A stretch of DNA of 64,000 nucleotides from JAHJQZ01 sp963676075. GTDB taxonomy: Bacteria > Pseudomonadota > Alphaproteobacteria > Rhizobiales > Devosiaceae. The DNA lies in contig CAXXNZ010000011.1 of NCBI GenBank assembly GCA_963676075.2, positions 496,001 through 560,000 of the forward strand. The letters are read 5' to 3'. Of this stretch, positions 33,266-41,852 are shown one piece after another (the stretch's first letter is position 1; each line of letters opens with the position of its first letter). The notes under the pieces are model-generated. The model was not told where the DNA came from and did not search any database. It saw nothing but the letters and a program-made list of their open reading frames with translations. A program made the translations under genes and the position numbers.

Positions 33266-34417
33266 ATGATCGGCTTCCAGCCATACGAAACCTTCCAACT
33301 CCTTGTCGAAACTGGCGGAGAAGACAGGGCAAACACCCTGCTCGTCGCCGCATGCGACGCATTCGCGCATCGCAGGAAACCGCCGCAGTCCGAGGTCGAA
33401 CAATTCGAGGCGCTGGCGTCGCGTCTGTTCCGCACCACGTCTCCCGTGGCGCGCAAGCAGGCCGCCCTCGCATTGACCAAGGCAGATACGTTGTCGCCGA
33501 TGATGCAGAAGCTGATCATCGAGCACCTGGATGATGAATTGCCCGGCTACCTGTCCGGTTCGTCCAATATCGGCGAAGACACGCTTATTGCGCTTATCGA
33601 AGAAGGCGACGCCGAAATCTGCGCCGCCATCGCCGCTCGCAAGGACCTGGATTCGACAGTCATGGGACGGCTGTTCCAGATGAATTCGCGGCGCGTTTAC
33701 CGTGCGCTGGCTGCCAATGAAGCGATCGTGCCGCAGGGCACGCTGCTGGCCGCCTTCGCACGGGCTGCGCAGATGGACAACGAGATTGCCCACCAGTTGG
33801 CCAATCGTGACGATTTCGACACCGGGCTCCTTGCCCCGGCCTTTTTCGATCTTCCCGAATCCGAACGGTTGATGGTCATCCACGCCTTCGAATCCCGCAA
33901 GACGCCTGATGCCCCCATCAAGAAAACCATCGAGCAGATTTCGGTCGCCACCAAGGACCTGACCCGCGCTCTGATGAAGCTCTACACCGAGAACCGCCGC
34001 CCCGAGGTGACGCGCTTGCTCGGCCAGATCACAGGGCTGGACGAAATCCGCTGCGGACAAATCGCTCACGACACCAGCGGCGCGGCCCTGTTCGTGGTGC
34101 TGCGTGCGTTTTCCTGCACGGCCTACGACGGGCTCAAGGTTCTGATCCACGCCACCAGTCATGACAAGGACCGTTCACAGGCGCTTTCGGAATTCGCCAA
34201 GCTGTTCCAGGACATCAGTCCGGACTCGATGGCTTACCTGCTGAGTGCCTGGCGCGGCGAGGTCAACCTGCTCGACCTCAGCAAACCGGAATACAAGCGC
34301 GTCACCGACTACTCGCGCCGCGCAAAGGATGCCGCAAGGCAGACGACGATTTCGGATCCGGCCATTGCCCGCGCTGTTGCCACCATCAGGCACAACGGTA
34401 TCCGCAAGGCGAGCTAG
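33266..34417 (+). CDS. DUF2336 protein
   Basis: A 383-residue soluble protein of the DUF2336 family typical of alphaproteobacteria. It is made of HEAT-like helical repeats: 'SPMMQKLIIEHLDDELPGYLSGSSNIGEDTLIALIEEGDAEICAAIAAR' and 'LFQMNSRRVYRALAANEAI' are repeat-like units with alternating hydrophobic positions. The start 'MIGFQPYETFQLLVE' is accepted as it gives the normal length. Function is undefined in the family. It is convergent with the DUF1491 gene (four-base overlap of stops). Confidence 0.82.
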   Translation: MIGFQPYETFQLLVETGGEDRANTLLVAACDAFAHRRKPPQSEVEQFEALASRLFRTTSPVARKQAALALTKADTLSPMMQKLIIEHLDDELPGYLSGSSNIGEDTLIALIEEGDAEICAAIAARKDLDSTVMGRLFQMNSRRVYRALAANEAIVPQGTLLAAFARAAQMDNEIAHQLANRDDFDTGLLAPAFFDLPESERLMVIHAFESRKTPDAPIKKTIEQISVATKDLTRALMKLYTENRRPEVTRLLGQITGLDEIRCGQIAHDTSGAALFVVLRAFSCTAYDGLKVLIHATSHDKDRSQALSEFAKLFQDISPDSMAYLLSAWRGEVNLLDLSKPEYKRVTDYSRRAKDAARQTTISDPAIARAVATIRHNGIRKAS

Positions 34418-34782
34418 CGCTTGAACAGCTCATCGGGTTCGTTGTCTTTGATGATATCGAACCCGTAGTCCTTGGCGCGCGTCTCCAGGCCAATCAGCCA
34501 GAAGTCGCTATCGAACCGGCTTTCGCGTTCGAGGCGCTGTTTTGCGTCCGCTGCCGGTGCATGGTTGAGGCGGGCTTCGAACAGCCGATCCGAAACCTTG
34601 TCCTCGTAATAAGGCGCTGGCGCCGGCCCATAGAGCGACACCGTGCCATCGAGATGATCGACCTCGATCCAGATCTGGCCGGCAACCGGATCGCCCTTGC
34701 GTGCGACAGTGGCGATCTCGCCAATATCGTTGTGCCGCCGGACGAAGGCGGCACACCAAAGATCGGAACGAAGTTGGGACAT
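34414..34782 (-). CDS. DUF1491 family protein
   Basis: A 122-residue cytoplasmic protein: 'RSDLWCAAFVRRHNDIGEIATVARKGDPVAGQIWIEVDHLDG' and 'YGPAP' followed by 'RESRFDSDFWLIGLETR' are the DUF1491 hallmarks. The family is confined largely to alphaproteobacteria and has no known activity. It is probably co-transcribed with the upstream peptidoglycan-binding gene (24 bases apart). Confidence 0.88.
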   Translation of the reverse strand: MSQLRSDLWCAAFVRRHNDIGEIATVARKGDPVAGQIWIEVDHLDGTVSLYGPAPAPYYEDKVSDRLFEARLNHAPAADAKQRLERESRFDSDFWLIGLETRAKDYGFDIIKDNEPDELFKR

Positions 34783-34805
34783 ACGGTCCGCGGACCTTGC
34801 CGAGG

Positions 34806-35771
34806 TTAGTTGAAAGCGCCGGCGGCCATCAAGACATCGACGAGATCGGGCGTCAACTCACCGGTCACGTGGAAATTGTTGTAGACCTCGAACTTGCGGA
34901 TGGCCTTCGCCGTGTCGGCATCGAACTTGCCGCTGATCTCGGCGTGCAGAAAACCGAGCCGGCTCAGACCGGTCTGGACCATGCGTACCAGTTCCGGATC
35001 GGTCGCCGACGGCGTCCTGGCCGTGGCAGTCTCGGCCGGCGCCGACGTTACCCTGGGTGCCGGCGTCGCGACCGGAGCGGCTTCAACACTGGCCACTTCC
35101 GCGGCGATCCGGCCGATCGGGTCGTCCTCGGGCGTAGCGAGCACAGAGCTTTCAACGGCGCGGGCCGTCACCGGCTGGGCCGCCGCAACCGGCTGCGGCA
35201 CCGGAGCAGGCACATAAGCCAGCGCTGATTTGAGAACCTCGGGCGTTACGGCGCCGACCGGGTTCAGTCCGGCCTCGACTTCAAATCTCCTGATGGCGTC
35301 AGCGGTATGCGGCCCGTAATAGCCATCGATCTTGCCCGAGAAGAATCCGAGTTCGAGAAGCCGCGCCTGAAGTTCGGCGACATCCTTGTTGCCAACCTTG
35401 TCCGGGATCGTCACATGTGCCGGGGACGTTGGCGTCGTAACCGTCTTGGTCACAGCGGGCGCCTTGTGGGCATTGGGCAGCGGGCTCGGAACAGGCTGAT
35501 GCCTGATCGGGGTGCCTGCTTCAACAAATTCGGGGGACTGGGCAATGCTGGCGGTATCCATGAACAGCGGCGCCGGATGCCGAGCCGTCTGCTCGAACAT
35601 GGCGTTGTTGGCGCCAAAGATGATGCCGATCGCCAGCGCCAGGCCCATACCCACTGAAAGCGGGTGACGGAACGCATAGACCAAACCGCGACCGATCCAG
35701 CGCCCGAGAAAGCTGAGCGCTGCATTGCCGGCGGCACCGGCCCAGTTGGTGTTCATCGCGGCGCTGGTCAT
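34806..35771 (-). CDS. membrane-anchored protein with two peptidoglycan-binding domains
   Basis: A 321-residue protein. One membrane segment lies at about residues 37-55 ('PLSVGMGLALAIGIIFGANNAM'), then a Pro/Thr/Val linker, a first PG_binding_1 domain ('VAELQARLLELGFFSGKIDGYYGPHTADAIRRFE'), a second long Ala/Pro/Val linker, and a second such domain ('VRMVQTGLSRLGFLHAEISGKFDADTAKAIRKFE'). The layout suggests an inner-membrane protein that contacts the cell wall. It overlaps the stop of the histidine kinase gene by four bases and so is co-expressed with it. Confidence 0.85.
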   Translation of the reverse strand: MTSAAMNTNWAGAAGNAALSFLGRWIGRGLVYAFRHPLSVGMGLALAIGIIFGANNAMFEQTARHPAPLFMDTASIAQSPEFVEAGTPIRHQPVPSPLPNAHKAPAVTKTVTTPTSPAHVTIPDKVGNKDVAELQARLLELGFFSGKIDGYYGPHTADAIRRFEVEAGLNPVGAVTPEVLKSALAYVPAPVPQPVAAAQPVTARAVESSVLATPEDDPIGRIAAEVASVEAAPVATPAPRVTSAPAETATARTPSATDPELVRMVQTGLSRLGFLHAEISGKFDADTAKAIRKFEVYNNFHVTGELTPDLVDVLMAAGAFN

Positions 35772-37582
35772 CTGGCTGCTCTCCGGAAGACATCGTTGCT
35801 GAAATCGGGTTGGACTTTGGCGTCATTGGCAGTGCCGGCCGGCAGTCTTTCCACCACGTCACGCGGCACCGGACGTGCGGCTGGGCCGGAAATCGGCATG
35901 AGCACCGTTACAACTGTCCCCTTGCCAGGCCTCGAGCGGATATCGAGCCGCCCCTGGTGAAGATCGACCAATCCCTTGACGATCGAAAGGCCGAGACCGG
36001 ATCCTTCGAACCTGCGCGACAAGCCACCATTGGCCTGGAAGAACGGCTCGCCCAGTCGGGCGATGGTCGCCGGATCCATGCCGATGCCGGTGTCGGCGAC
36101 GCTCAAAGCGACGTGCTGGCCGCGCTGCAAGAGTGACACGTGCACCTGACCGTTCTGGTTGGAAAACTTCACGGCATTGGACAGCAGGTTGATGGCGATT
36201 TGACGATAGGCGCGTTCATCACCAAGAATTTGCGGCAGGTCCGGCGCCACCTCGATCGAGATGCCGACACGGCGCTCCTTGGCCAGCGGCTCGACGATGC
36301 CGATGCTCGGTGCCAGCAGCGCCTCCGGAGAGAATTCTTCGATCTGCAGTTCGAACTTGCCCGCCTCGATCTTGGACATGTCCAGCAGCATGTTGACCGT
36401 GTCGAGCAGGTGCAGCCCGCTCTGGTGGATCAGATCGGCGTATTCGCGCTGGCTCTCGGCGCCAGCCGTGCCGATGCCATTGCGCAGCATGTCGGAGAAT
36501 CCGACCACCGCGTTCAGGGGCGTGCGCAGTTCGTGACCGATCGTTGCAAGGAACCGCGACTTGGCGAGCGAGGCCTCCTGGGCGGCGAGCCGCGCGCGTT
36601 CCATTTCCTCGCGCTGGGCAACGCGCTCGGAAATATCGCGCATCATCACCATCACCTCGAACGGTCCGGACATGCCGGGGGCAGGATGGATCGGGGACAG
36701 ACCGCACTCGACCCAGACGAAGTGCGGAATCGCGCTACTGCCGTCAACATCCTTGCGCATACGTATCTCGACGGTACGCGGCTTGTCGTCATTGGCCGCT
36801 TCGCTCAGCGCCGTCAGGTAAATGGGGCGATCCTGGATATGCACGCGTTCGGCCAGTCCCTGACCGTTCAACTCGAACCTCTGGCAGCCGAAAAGCGTTT
36901 CGACCGAGCGCGAGATGAACAGCGCCTCACCGCCGGGCGCCAGGCGCAACACGACATAACGGAAGTCTTCGATCAGGTAGCGCAGCGTTTCGACCTGCGC
37001 CTTGTCGACATGCTCGAGGACCGAACTCAGTCGGAACGCCGAGATCGCCGTGACGAGCGCAAATATGAGATAGGCGAATGCGGAAGGTGTCGCTCCGGCT
37101 TCAATCGCCGTGAAACTGAGCAAGCCAGCGGAAACCTGAGAAACCATGGATATGCCGAGCGTAGCGGCAAACAACACCCAGCCAAGCTGCCGGGTCTTGC
37201 GGTCCCCAAGAAGGGCTGCAAGCACAGGCACCAGCGAAACCGTGGCAAGACCGAAATCGACCAGCGCCGGATCGAAGATGGCGTGAGCCGTCCCGATGAT
37301 CGACATACCGATGATCAGCAACGAAACCGCATTCGCGACGTTTCTTTGCGCCATGGACAAGACGGCAAAACCGGTCGCCATGCCGGCGATGGCGGTAACG
37401 AAAGGCAGAAAATGGCCGGAAACCAGCAGCACCACCGATGGGACGGCGGCAATCAGCGACATTGCGGCTACGATGCGTCCGATCAGAACGAGCGTGTGGC
37501 GCCTGAGCGCTTCTACGGTGCCACCCGAAAGAACGGCACCCCCGATCGGGCGATTTATGACACGACTGGCCATTTGGGACAT
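35768..37582 (-). CDS. multi-pass PAS histidine kinase, DivJ/PleC-like
   Basis: A 604-residue kinase. About six membrane helices occupy residues 30-185, a PAS-like domain spans 205-320 ('MRDISERVAQREE' is its typical end), and the kinase core has His350 in 'FLATIGHELRTPLNAVVGFSDML', N box 'AINLLSNAVKFS', 'DTGIGMDP' and 'GSGLGLSIVKGLV'. The H-box and topology resemble the cell-cycle kinases DivJ and PleC; the partner is not encoded here. It is coupled to a peptidoglycan-binding protein gene, hinting at an envelope or division signal. The exact orthology is uncertain. Confidence 0.8.
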   Translation of the reverse strand: MSQMASRVINRPIGGAVLSGGTVEALRRHTLVLIGRIVAAMSLIAAVPSVVLLVSGHFLPFVTAIAGMATGFAVLSMAQRNVANAVSLLIIGMSIIGTAHAIFDPALVDFGLATVSLVPVLAALLGDRKTRQLGWVLFAATLGISMVSQVSAGLLSFTAIEAGATPSAFAYLIFALVTAISAFRLSSVLEHVDKAQVETLRYLIEDFRYVVLRLAPGGEALFISRSVETLFGCQRFELNGQGLAERVHIQDRPIYLTALSEAANDDKPRTVEIRMRKDVDGSSAIPHFVWVECGLSPIHPAPGMSGPFEVMVMMRDISERVAQREEMERARLAAQEASLAKSRFLATIGHELRTPLNAVVGFSDMLRNGIGTAGAESQREYADLIHQSGLHLLDTVNMLLDMSKIEAGKFELQIEEFSPEALLAPSIGIVEPLAKERRVGISIEVAPDLPQILGDERAYRQIAINLLSNAVKFSNQNGQVHVSLLQRGQHVALSVADTGIGMDPATIARLGEPFFQANGGLSRRFEGSGLGLSIVKGLVDLHQGRLDIRSRPGKGTVVTVLMPISGPAARPVPRDVVERLPAGTANDAKVQPDFSNDVFRRAAR

Positions 37583-38030
37583 ACGCTAACTCAACTCCCC
37601 GGCTGAATACGCGCCGGTGCTGAGCGGAGACTTTCACCTGAACCTAAAAACAGGCTTAAGCAGCAGACGGTTCTGAGCACACTCGTGGTGTTTCGGCCCG
37701 GTTCGGGGTGCGGTTTCTCCCGCTAGCGTAAACAATTCATTTCAATGCAGCGTCCGCGCCGCCGTGGACGTCGCGATTTCGGCCACAATCCGGGTCTGTC
37801 GCGCCGCAGAATTGACCGCATTCGGGTCGCGCGCCCCGATTCGTCCGACCGAAGCGTACAAAAAAGCGCCGGGATTCCAATGCCAAAACGGCAAAGCGTT
37901 GCATTTTATCGTTTGATCTCAGCCAGACTTAAGCCCGGTCAACGATAATGCCGGCAAGTGGCGGAGAATTCGCCAGGCGCGTTCAACGAGGCGTGCAGTC
38001 AGTATCATGGTGCAGGGAAGCGACACCAAG
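37583..38030. other. intergenic region, 448 bases
   Basis: Divergent spacer between the kinase gene and the DUF5330 gene. A 68-codon plus-strand frame exists but is Arg-rich and lacks coding character. No repeat, hairpin or RNA gene was recognised; promoters for both flanking genes are expected here. Confidence 0.5.
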
Positions 38031-38315
38031 ATGTTTTTGTTCCGGTCGGCATTCTGGCTTGGTTTGGCATTGCTCATCATCCAGCCCCACGGCTTGGGCT
38101 TTGTCGACTCGGCGGAAAAGCTTGGCAGCGCAGCGGTCGAGACGGGACGGAGCGTGGCGCTCGATAGCCTGGATCAGGTTGCCTGCACATCGTTGGAATG
38201 CGCCGGTGCCAAGCTGATGGCGCAGTCGGCGCTGAACACCTCCCGAACACCAGCTGCACAAGCAGACCCGTCCGCGCCCTACCCGGCTCCGGCCCCCACC
38301 GGTCGGCGGATCTGA
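38031..38315 (+). CDS. DUF5330-like small exported/membrane protein
   Basis: A 94-residue protein starting 'MFLFRSAFWLGLALLIIQP', a signal or membrane segment typical of DUF5330 proteins in rhizobia. The rest is 'DQVACTSLECAGAKLMAQSA', holding two cysteines, and ends in an Ala/Pro-rich tail. The ATG at 38031 fits the family better than the upstream one. Function unknown. Confidence 0.7.
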   Translation: MFLFRSAFWLGLALLIIQPHGLGFVDSAEKLGSAAVETGRSVALDSLDQVACTSLECAGAKLMAQSALNTSRTPAAQADPSAPYPAPAPTGRRI

Positions 38316-38438
38316 CGATCATCTGAGCCGCACCCACCTGCTCCCGTCCCAATTTCGCGAAAGCTGAAGGCGTCTTCCCACATCCGATTTTTTCAGACGG
38401 CGATTGGATTTGCACCTCAGGCGCGCTATCTAGCCGTC

Positions 38439-38861
38439 ATGACACAGACAGCAAGCTTCACGGAAATCTCGGAAAACTTCGCTTTCCTCGATGAATGGGA
38501 AGATCGCTACAAATATCTCATTGAGCTTGGCCAAGCCTTGCCCGAGCTTCCCGAGAGTGCACGTACTCCGGAAAGCAAGGTCTCGGGATGTGTCTCCCAG
38601 GTCTGGCTGGTGGCGACCCGCGGTGCAGACGACAGCAATCGCATTTTCTTTGCAGGCGATTCAGATGCTCTGATCGTCAAGGGCATCGTTGCCGTGCTTC
38701 TCGCGCTTTATTCCGGGCGTCCTGCCTCCGAGATCATCGAAACGGACGCAATTGCCACGCTTGACGAACTCGGACTTCGGGAGCACCTGACGGCGCAACG
38801 CTCCAATGGCCTGATCGCCATGGTCAAGCGCATGAAGGCCGAGGCGGCAGCGCTCGCCTGA
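38439..38861 (+). CDS. sufE: SufE-like cysteine desulfuration protein
   Basis: A 140-residue protein of the SufE family. Cys51 in 'ESKVSGCVSQVWL' is the persulfide-accepting residue and 'LDEWEDRYKYLIELGQALPELPE' the conserved opening. SufE takes sulfur from the desulfurase SufS and passes it to SufB in Fe-S cluster assembly. The rest of the suf operon is not in the window, as is usual for the stand-alone rhizobial sufE. It is convergent with the DUF6456 gene (two bases apart). Confidence 0.93.
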   Translation: MTQTASFTEISENFAFLDEWEDRYKYLIELGQALPELPESARTPESKVSGCVSQVWLVATRGADDSNRIFFAGDSDALIVKGIVAVLLALYSGRPASEIIETDAIATLDELGLREHLTAQRSNGLIAMVKRMKAEAAALA

Positions 38862-38862
38862 T

Positions 38863-39621
38863 CTATTCAAACCGGGTCGGCGCGAAATCCTTGCCCATCA
38901 CGGCCCGGATACGGCCATTGTTCCGGCCAGTGGCGCTTGGCGCCAAACCGAGCCTGTCGGCCAACTGGTCCAGACCGATCCTGAGCACCAGTTTGGCGCT
39001 GCGGCGCGGCCAGCGGCGCTCAGTCTCGATCGTTTGCAGACCCTTTTCAAACACACAGACGTCTATGATGGTTTCAGCGCAGTCGCGTGGAAGCTCCGCG
39101 TAGATCCGGGCAAGCGACTTTCGCGCCTCCGCCGCCATGTCGGCGATGTCGCCGCCTCCACCGTGGCGGCGGCCACCGACCTGTGCCGGATCATAGGACA
39201 TGGTCACGCGCTGGCGCAGTTGCGCCCGCTCGCCCCAACGCGCCACACGCCGCCCGGCCTCGAGATGATGCGGCGCAAGAAAGCTCTCGCCGCTCGCATA
39301 AGCCAATCTGGAGAGTAAATCGCGTTCAAGGCCACGCCTGCTCGCGTTGGGTTCATTATTGATCTGGTGGTGTTGAACGGCGTTGTCAGCCATTCCTGAC
39401 ATATGTCGCTTCAGCCAGAGCCTTGCCTGTGCCGCCGGAGTACAGATCTCCTCTGCGCAGGCAACCACGCCCTGCGACGCCAGCTTCAAGACTTCGTCTG
39501 GCGCAAGCAGCGCCTGCACCTTTCCATCGTCGGCGACGAAGCCGTTTTCGGCAAGTGTGGCATGGCCGGCGCGCAACAGAACCTTGACGAAGCGGCGGAC
39601 GCAAATGGATGTGTCATCCAT
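38863..39621 (-). CDS. DUF6456 domain protein
   Basis: A 252-residue protein with the DUF6456 segment at about 120-250: 'RDLLSRLAYASGESFLAPHHLEAGRRVARWGERAQLRQRVTMSYDP' and 'ETIIDVCVFEKGLQTIETERRWPRRSAKLVLRIGLDQLADRLGL'. The latter looks like a winged or helical DNA-binding layout. The ATG at 39621 ('MDDTSICVRRFVKVL') is chosen; the longer reading runs into the neighbouring gene in antisense-like composition. It lies 13 bases downstream of the DnaA-like HTH gene. Such proteins pair with it in rhizobia; role unknown. Confidence 0.75.
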   Translation of the reverse strand: MDDTSICVRRFVKVLLRAGHATLAENGFVADDGKVQALLAPDEVLKLASQGVVACAEEICTPAAQARLWLKRHMSGMADNAVQHHQINNEPNASRRGLERDLLSRLAYASGESFLAPHHLEAGRRVARWGERAQLRQRVTMSYDPAQVGGRRHGGGGDIADMAAEARKSLARIYAELPRDCAETIIDVCVFEKGLQTIETERRWPRRSAKLVLRIGLDQLADRLGLAPSATGRNNGRIRAVMGKDFAPTRFE

Positions 39622-39634
39622 CGAACCGCACCTT

Positions 39635-40294
39635 TTAAGCTGTAAGCGCGATCGAAGCGCTGATTTCCGCTTCAAGCGACGCCATTTCTGCGTCGAACTG
39701 CGCATCGTCTCGCCAGTCTTTAACCCGGGCACAGGCATAGGCGACTGTTGTACGATCACGGCCGAAACTGGCGCCTATCTCCGTCATCGTATGGCTCAGC
39801 AACGTGTTCAGCAGGTACATGGCCACTTGCCGCGCGCGGGCAACAGGTACTCGGCAGCGCGAGTGATGAAGCAGGAGCCGCACCGGAACGTCGAAATGGC
39901 GCGAGACCAGCGCCAGTATCTGGCGGGACTCTTCGTCCCTTCGTGTCGAAGCGCTTCTATCGACGTTTCCGTTCGAGGCCTTGACCTCCCCCGATGTCAC
40001 AGCGCTCATCAGAGGCGCGGAAATGCTCTCCGTTTCGGACCGCTCCGACTCAGCTTTGCCCTGAACCCTCGATATGAAATGGAGAGAGCGGGCAGACGAT
40101 CGCATTCGCGGGACGCACCGCAGACGTGAGTGCACGCCATGCTCTGTCCATCCATGTGATCCGTTAGGCGGCTGTTCTGCGGATTTCGAAACTTTCGGGC
40201 CGGCAGAGGCCAATGCCTCGCCTGGGTGACCGGTCTGTGCCGGCAGTCGCTCTGAGGCAAAGCTCCGCCGATCATTTGATGCCTTCTCGAGCAT
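39635..40294 (-). CDS. HTH protein with a DnaA domain IV-like fold
   Basis: A 219-residue protein. Residues 125-195 match the DNA-binding domain IV of DnaA: 'CRVPVARARQVAMYLLNTLLSHTMTEIGASFGRDRTTVAYACARV' contains the helix-turn-helix and the 'GRDRTTVxxA' basic signature used to contact DnaA boxes. The AAA+ ATPase domain is absent and the first 115 residues are low-complexity and charged. It may bind DnaA-box-like sites as a regulator. The start at 40294 has GGAGAG seven bases upstream. A perfect inverted repeat adjoins that ribosome site. Confidence 0.82.
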   Translation of the reverse strand: MLEKASNDRRSFASERLPAQTGHPGEALASAGPKVSKSAEQPPNGSHGWTEHGVHSRLRCVPRMRSSARSLHFISRVQGKAESERSETESISAPLMSAVTSGEVKASNGNVDRSASTRRDEESRQILALVSRHFDVPVRLLLHHSRCRVPVARARQVAMYLLNTLLSHTMTEIGASFGRDRTTVAYACARVKDWRDDAQFDAEMASLEAEISASIALTA

Positions 40295-40305
40295 GGATAC
40301 TCTCC

Positions 40306-40329
40306 AGGATAGGATTTACGTCCTATCCT
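40306..40329. promoter_or_regulatory. perfect 9-bp inverted repeat before the DnaA-like HTH gene
   Basis: AGGATAGGA and TCCTATCCT flank a six-base spacer TTTACG, ending about 11 bases from the start codon and directly bordering the ribosome-binding site. It could be an operator for an autoregulator, or an RNA hairpin that masks translation initiation. Confidence 0.5.
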
Positions 40330-40551
40330 TCGATCCAGCCGATCGAGCGGGGATAAGTTTTGACTTCACAATCGGCATGGCGCCGATCAAAAACCACAAA
40401 ACTTAAAGCAAATTACTGAAAGGCAACGTTATTTTCCGGAAGAACAGGAGCTGTTACCGCGCCTCCGAGAGCGACAAAAACCCGCCTGCGGGCCAAACTG
40501 GAAAAGAGCAATGAGAGGTTCAGCGTCGAACGTCGCCAGGAAAGGAATATA

Positions 40552-40584
40552 TTCAAAAATAAAGGGCGGGATCTCTCCCGCCCT
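40552..40584 (-). terminator. intrinsic terminator downstream of mucR
   Basis: On the minus strand AGGGCGGG-AGAGAT-CCCGCCCT forms an eight-pair stem followed by TTTATTTTT. It lies about 45 bases after the mucR stop. Confidence 0.88.
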
Positions 40585-40629
40585 GTGATTGGTAGCTTTT
40601 GGTCGTTTCGACCCGTGGGGTCGATAGCC

Positions 40630-41052
40630 TCAGCTGGCCTTGCGACCGAGACCGTTGTCCTTGGCAAGACGCGAGCGAGTTTCCGAGTAATTGGGAGCAA
40701 CCATCGGATAATCAGCGGGAAGACCCCACTTTTCACGATATTCCTCAGGCGTCAAATTGTAGTGCGTCCTCAGATGCCGCTTGAGCGACTTAAACTTCTT
40801 TCCGTCTTCCAGGCAGATGATGAAGTCCGGCGCCACGGACTTGCGAACCGGCACTGCCGGCCGCAGTTCTTCCGCAGAGGGAGCAGCTTCAGCGCCGCGC
40901 AGCCCCTTGAGGGCCGTGTGCACGTCGGCGATCACCTTTGGGAGATCGGAAGGGCTGATCGCGTTATGACTGACATAGGCACACACGATTTCGGTGGAGA
41001 GTTCGACGAGGTCGACTTCAACCGCCGGGGCGGGCGAAGACTGTTCGTTCAT
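40630..41052 (-). CDS. mucR: MucR/Ros-type zinc-finger transcriptional regulator
   Basis: A 140-residue regulator. The N-terminal half mediates oligomerisation; the C-terminal half is the Ros/MucR DNA-binding domain with Cys80, Asp83, His93 and His97 in 'CLEDGKKFKSLKRHLRTHYNLTPEEYREKWGLP'. Asp in place of the second Cys is known in functional rhizobial members. MucR silences AT-rich promoters with T-A steps and controls exopolysaccharide, motility and cell-cycle genes. It is monocistronic, with a strong terminator and an AT-rich upstream gap (41053-41191), which would suit autoregulation. Confidence 0.93.
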   Translation of the reverse strand: MNEQSSPAPAVEVDLVELSTEIVCAYVSHNAISPSDLPKVIADVHTALKGLRGAEAAPSAEELRPAVPVRKSVAPDFIICLEDGKKFKSLKRHLRTHYNLTPEEYREKWGLPADYPMVAPNYSETRSRLAKDNGLGRKAS

Positions 41053-41191
41053 TTCGCATCCTTCTTTACTTGTTCTTGCTTTTGTTCATTTTACGCATGA
41101 ACTGCGCTTCGTTTAGACCGTTCGCTACTGAATTGCAAGTATAACTGCAAGTCGGAACAATTTTACAAACGTTGTGCGAAAATGATTGAGC

Positions 41192-41539
41192 TCAAGCAAT
41201 ATCCTTCTGTTCGAGCTCCATAATCACCGTTGCACTGGATGGGCGATATCCGGAAATAAAAGCGGCCCGCGCAAGAAGGTGCGCGGAAACAGGCGTGGTC
41301 AGCAATACAAACAGGAAGCCGATTATCGCCCGAAGGATTACGGCACCGTCGAGCGCGTAAGCCGCCGTGATTGCGATCGAAAAATACATCAGCCCGGTTG
41401 CCATGGCGCCGGCCTTCGACGCGGCATGCATGCGGGTATACAGATCGGGCAAGCGCAGCAGGCCGATGGCAGCGGTCAGCGCCAAAAGCCCGCCAACAAG
41501 AATGAGAATTCCCGCGCCATATTGTAGCAGATCATGCAT
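41192..41539 (-). CDS. mnhG: Mrp antiporter subunit G
   Basis: A 115-residue protein with three membrane segments, matching MrpG/MnhG ('GAGILILVGGLLALTAAIGLLRLPDLYTRMHAASKAGAMATGLMY', 'VLLTTPVSAHLLARAAF'). It is the last gene of the operon, and overlaps mnhF by eight bases. It is needed for assembly of the multi-subunit Na+/H+ antiporter. Confidence 0.92.
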   Translation of the reverse strand: MHDLLQYGAGILILVGGLLALTAAIGLLRLPDLYTRMHAASKAGAMATGLMYFSIAITAAYALDGAVILRAIIGFLFVLLTTPVSAHLLARAAFISGYRPSSATVIMELEQKDIA

Positions 41540-41852
41540 CGGCCGCCTCCTCCTCCTTCTTGAGGGATTCCGCCGGCTTGCCGTGCGTCAGGATGTAGCG
41601 GGCAAAAGCGACCGTGGACAAAAATCCCACGAGGCTGAGCGCAATGGCGATATCGAGATAAAGCGTGAACCCGGTTTTGATGGCGATCACGGCGATAAAG
41701 CCGATGCCGACCGACACCAGCATGTCGAGCGCCAGCACCCGGTCTGCAAGTTCGGGGCCGCGAACCACCCTGAAGGTCGTCAGGATGAAGGCGATGCTGA
41801 GGATCACCAGCGTGATGCTCGCCGCCAGAGAGAGGAAATCCTCACCGCTCAT
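41532..41852 (-). CDS. mnhF: Mrp antiporter subunit F
   Basis: A 106-residue protein with three membrane helices ('SITLVILSIAFILTTFRVVRGPELADRVLALDMLVSVGIGFIAVIAI'), the typical MrpF fold, and an acidic C-terminal tail rich in Glu. Four-base overlap with mnhE upstream and eight-base overlap with mnhG downstream. Confidence 0.92.
   Translation of the reverse strand: MSGEDFLSLAASITLVILSIAFILTTFRVVRGPELADRVLALDMLVSVGIGFIAVIAIKTGFTLYLDIAIALSLVGFLSTVAFARYILTHGKPAESLKKEEEAADA

Noticed and set aside
36140..37606. A 488-codon plus-strand frame opposite the histidine kinase.
   Set aside because: Composition of an antisense shadow (His, Arg, Gln rich); the kinase on the other strand has all its motifs.
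37745..37948. A 67-codon plus-strand frame in the gap between the kinase and DUF5330 genes.
   Set aside because: Arg-rich, no ribosome site, and no plausible domain.
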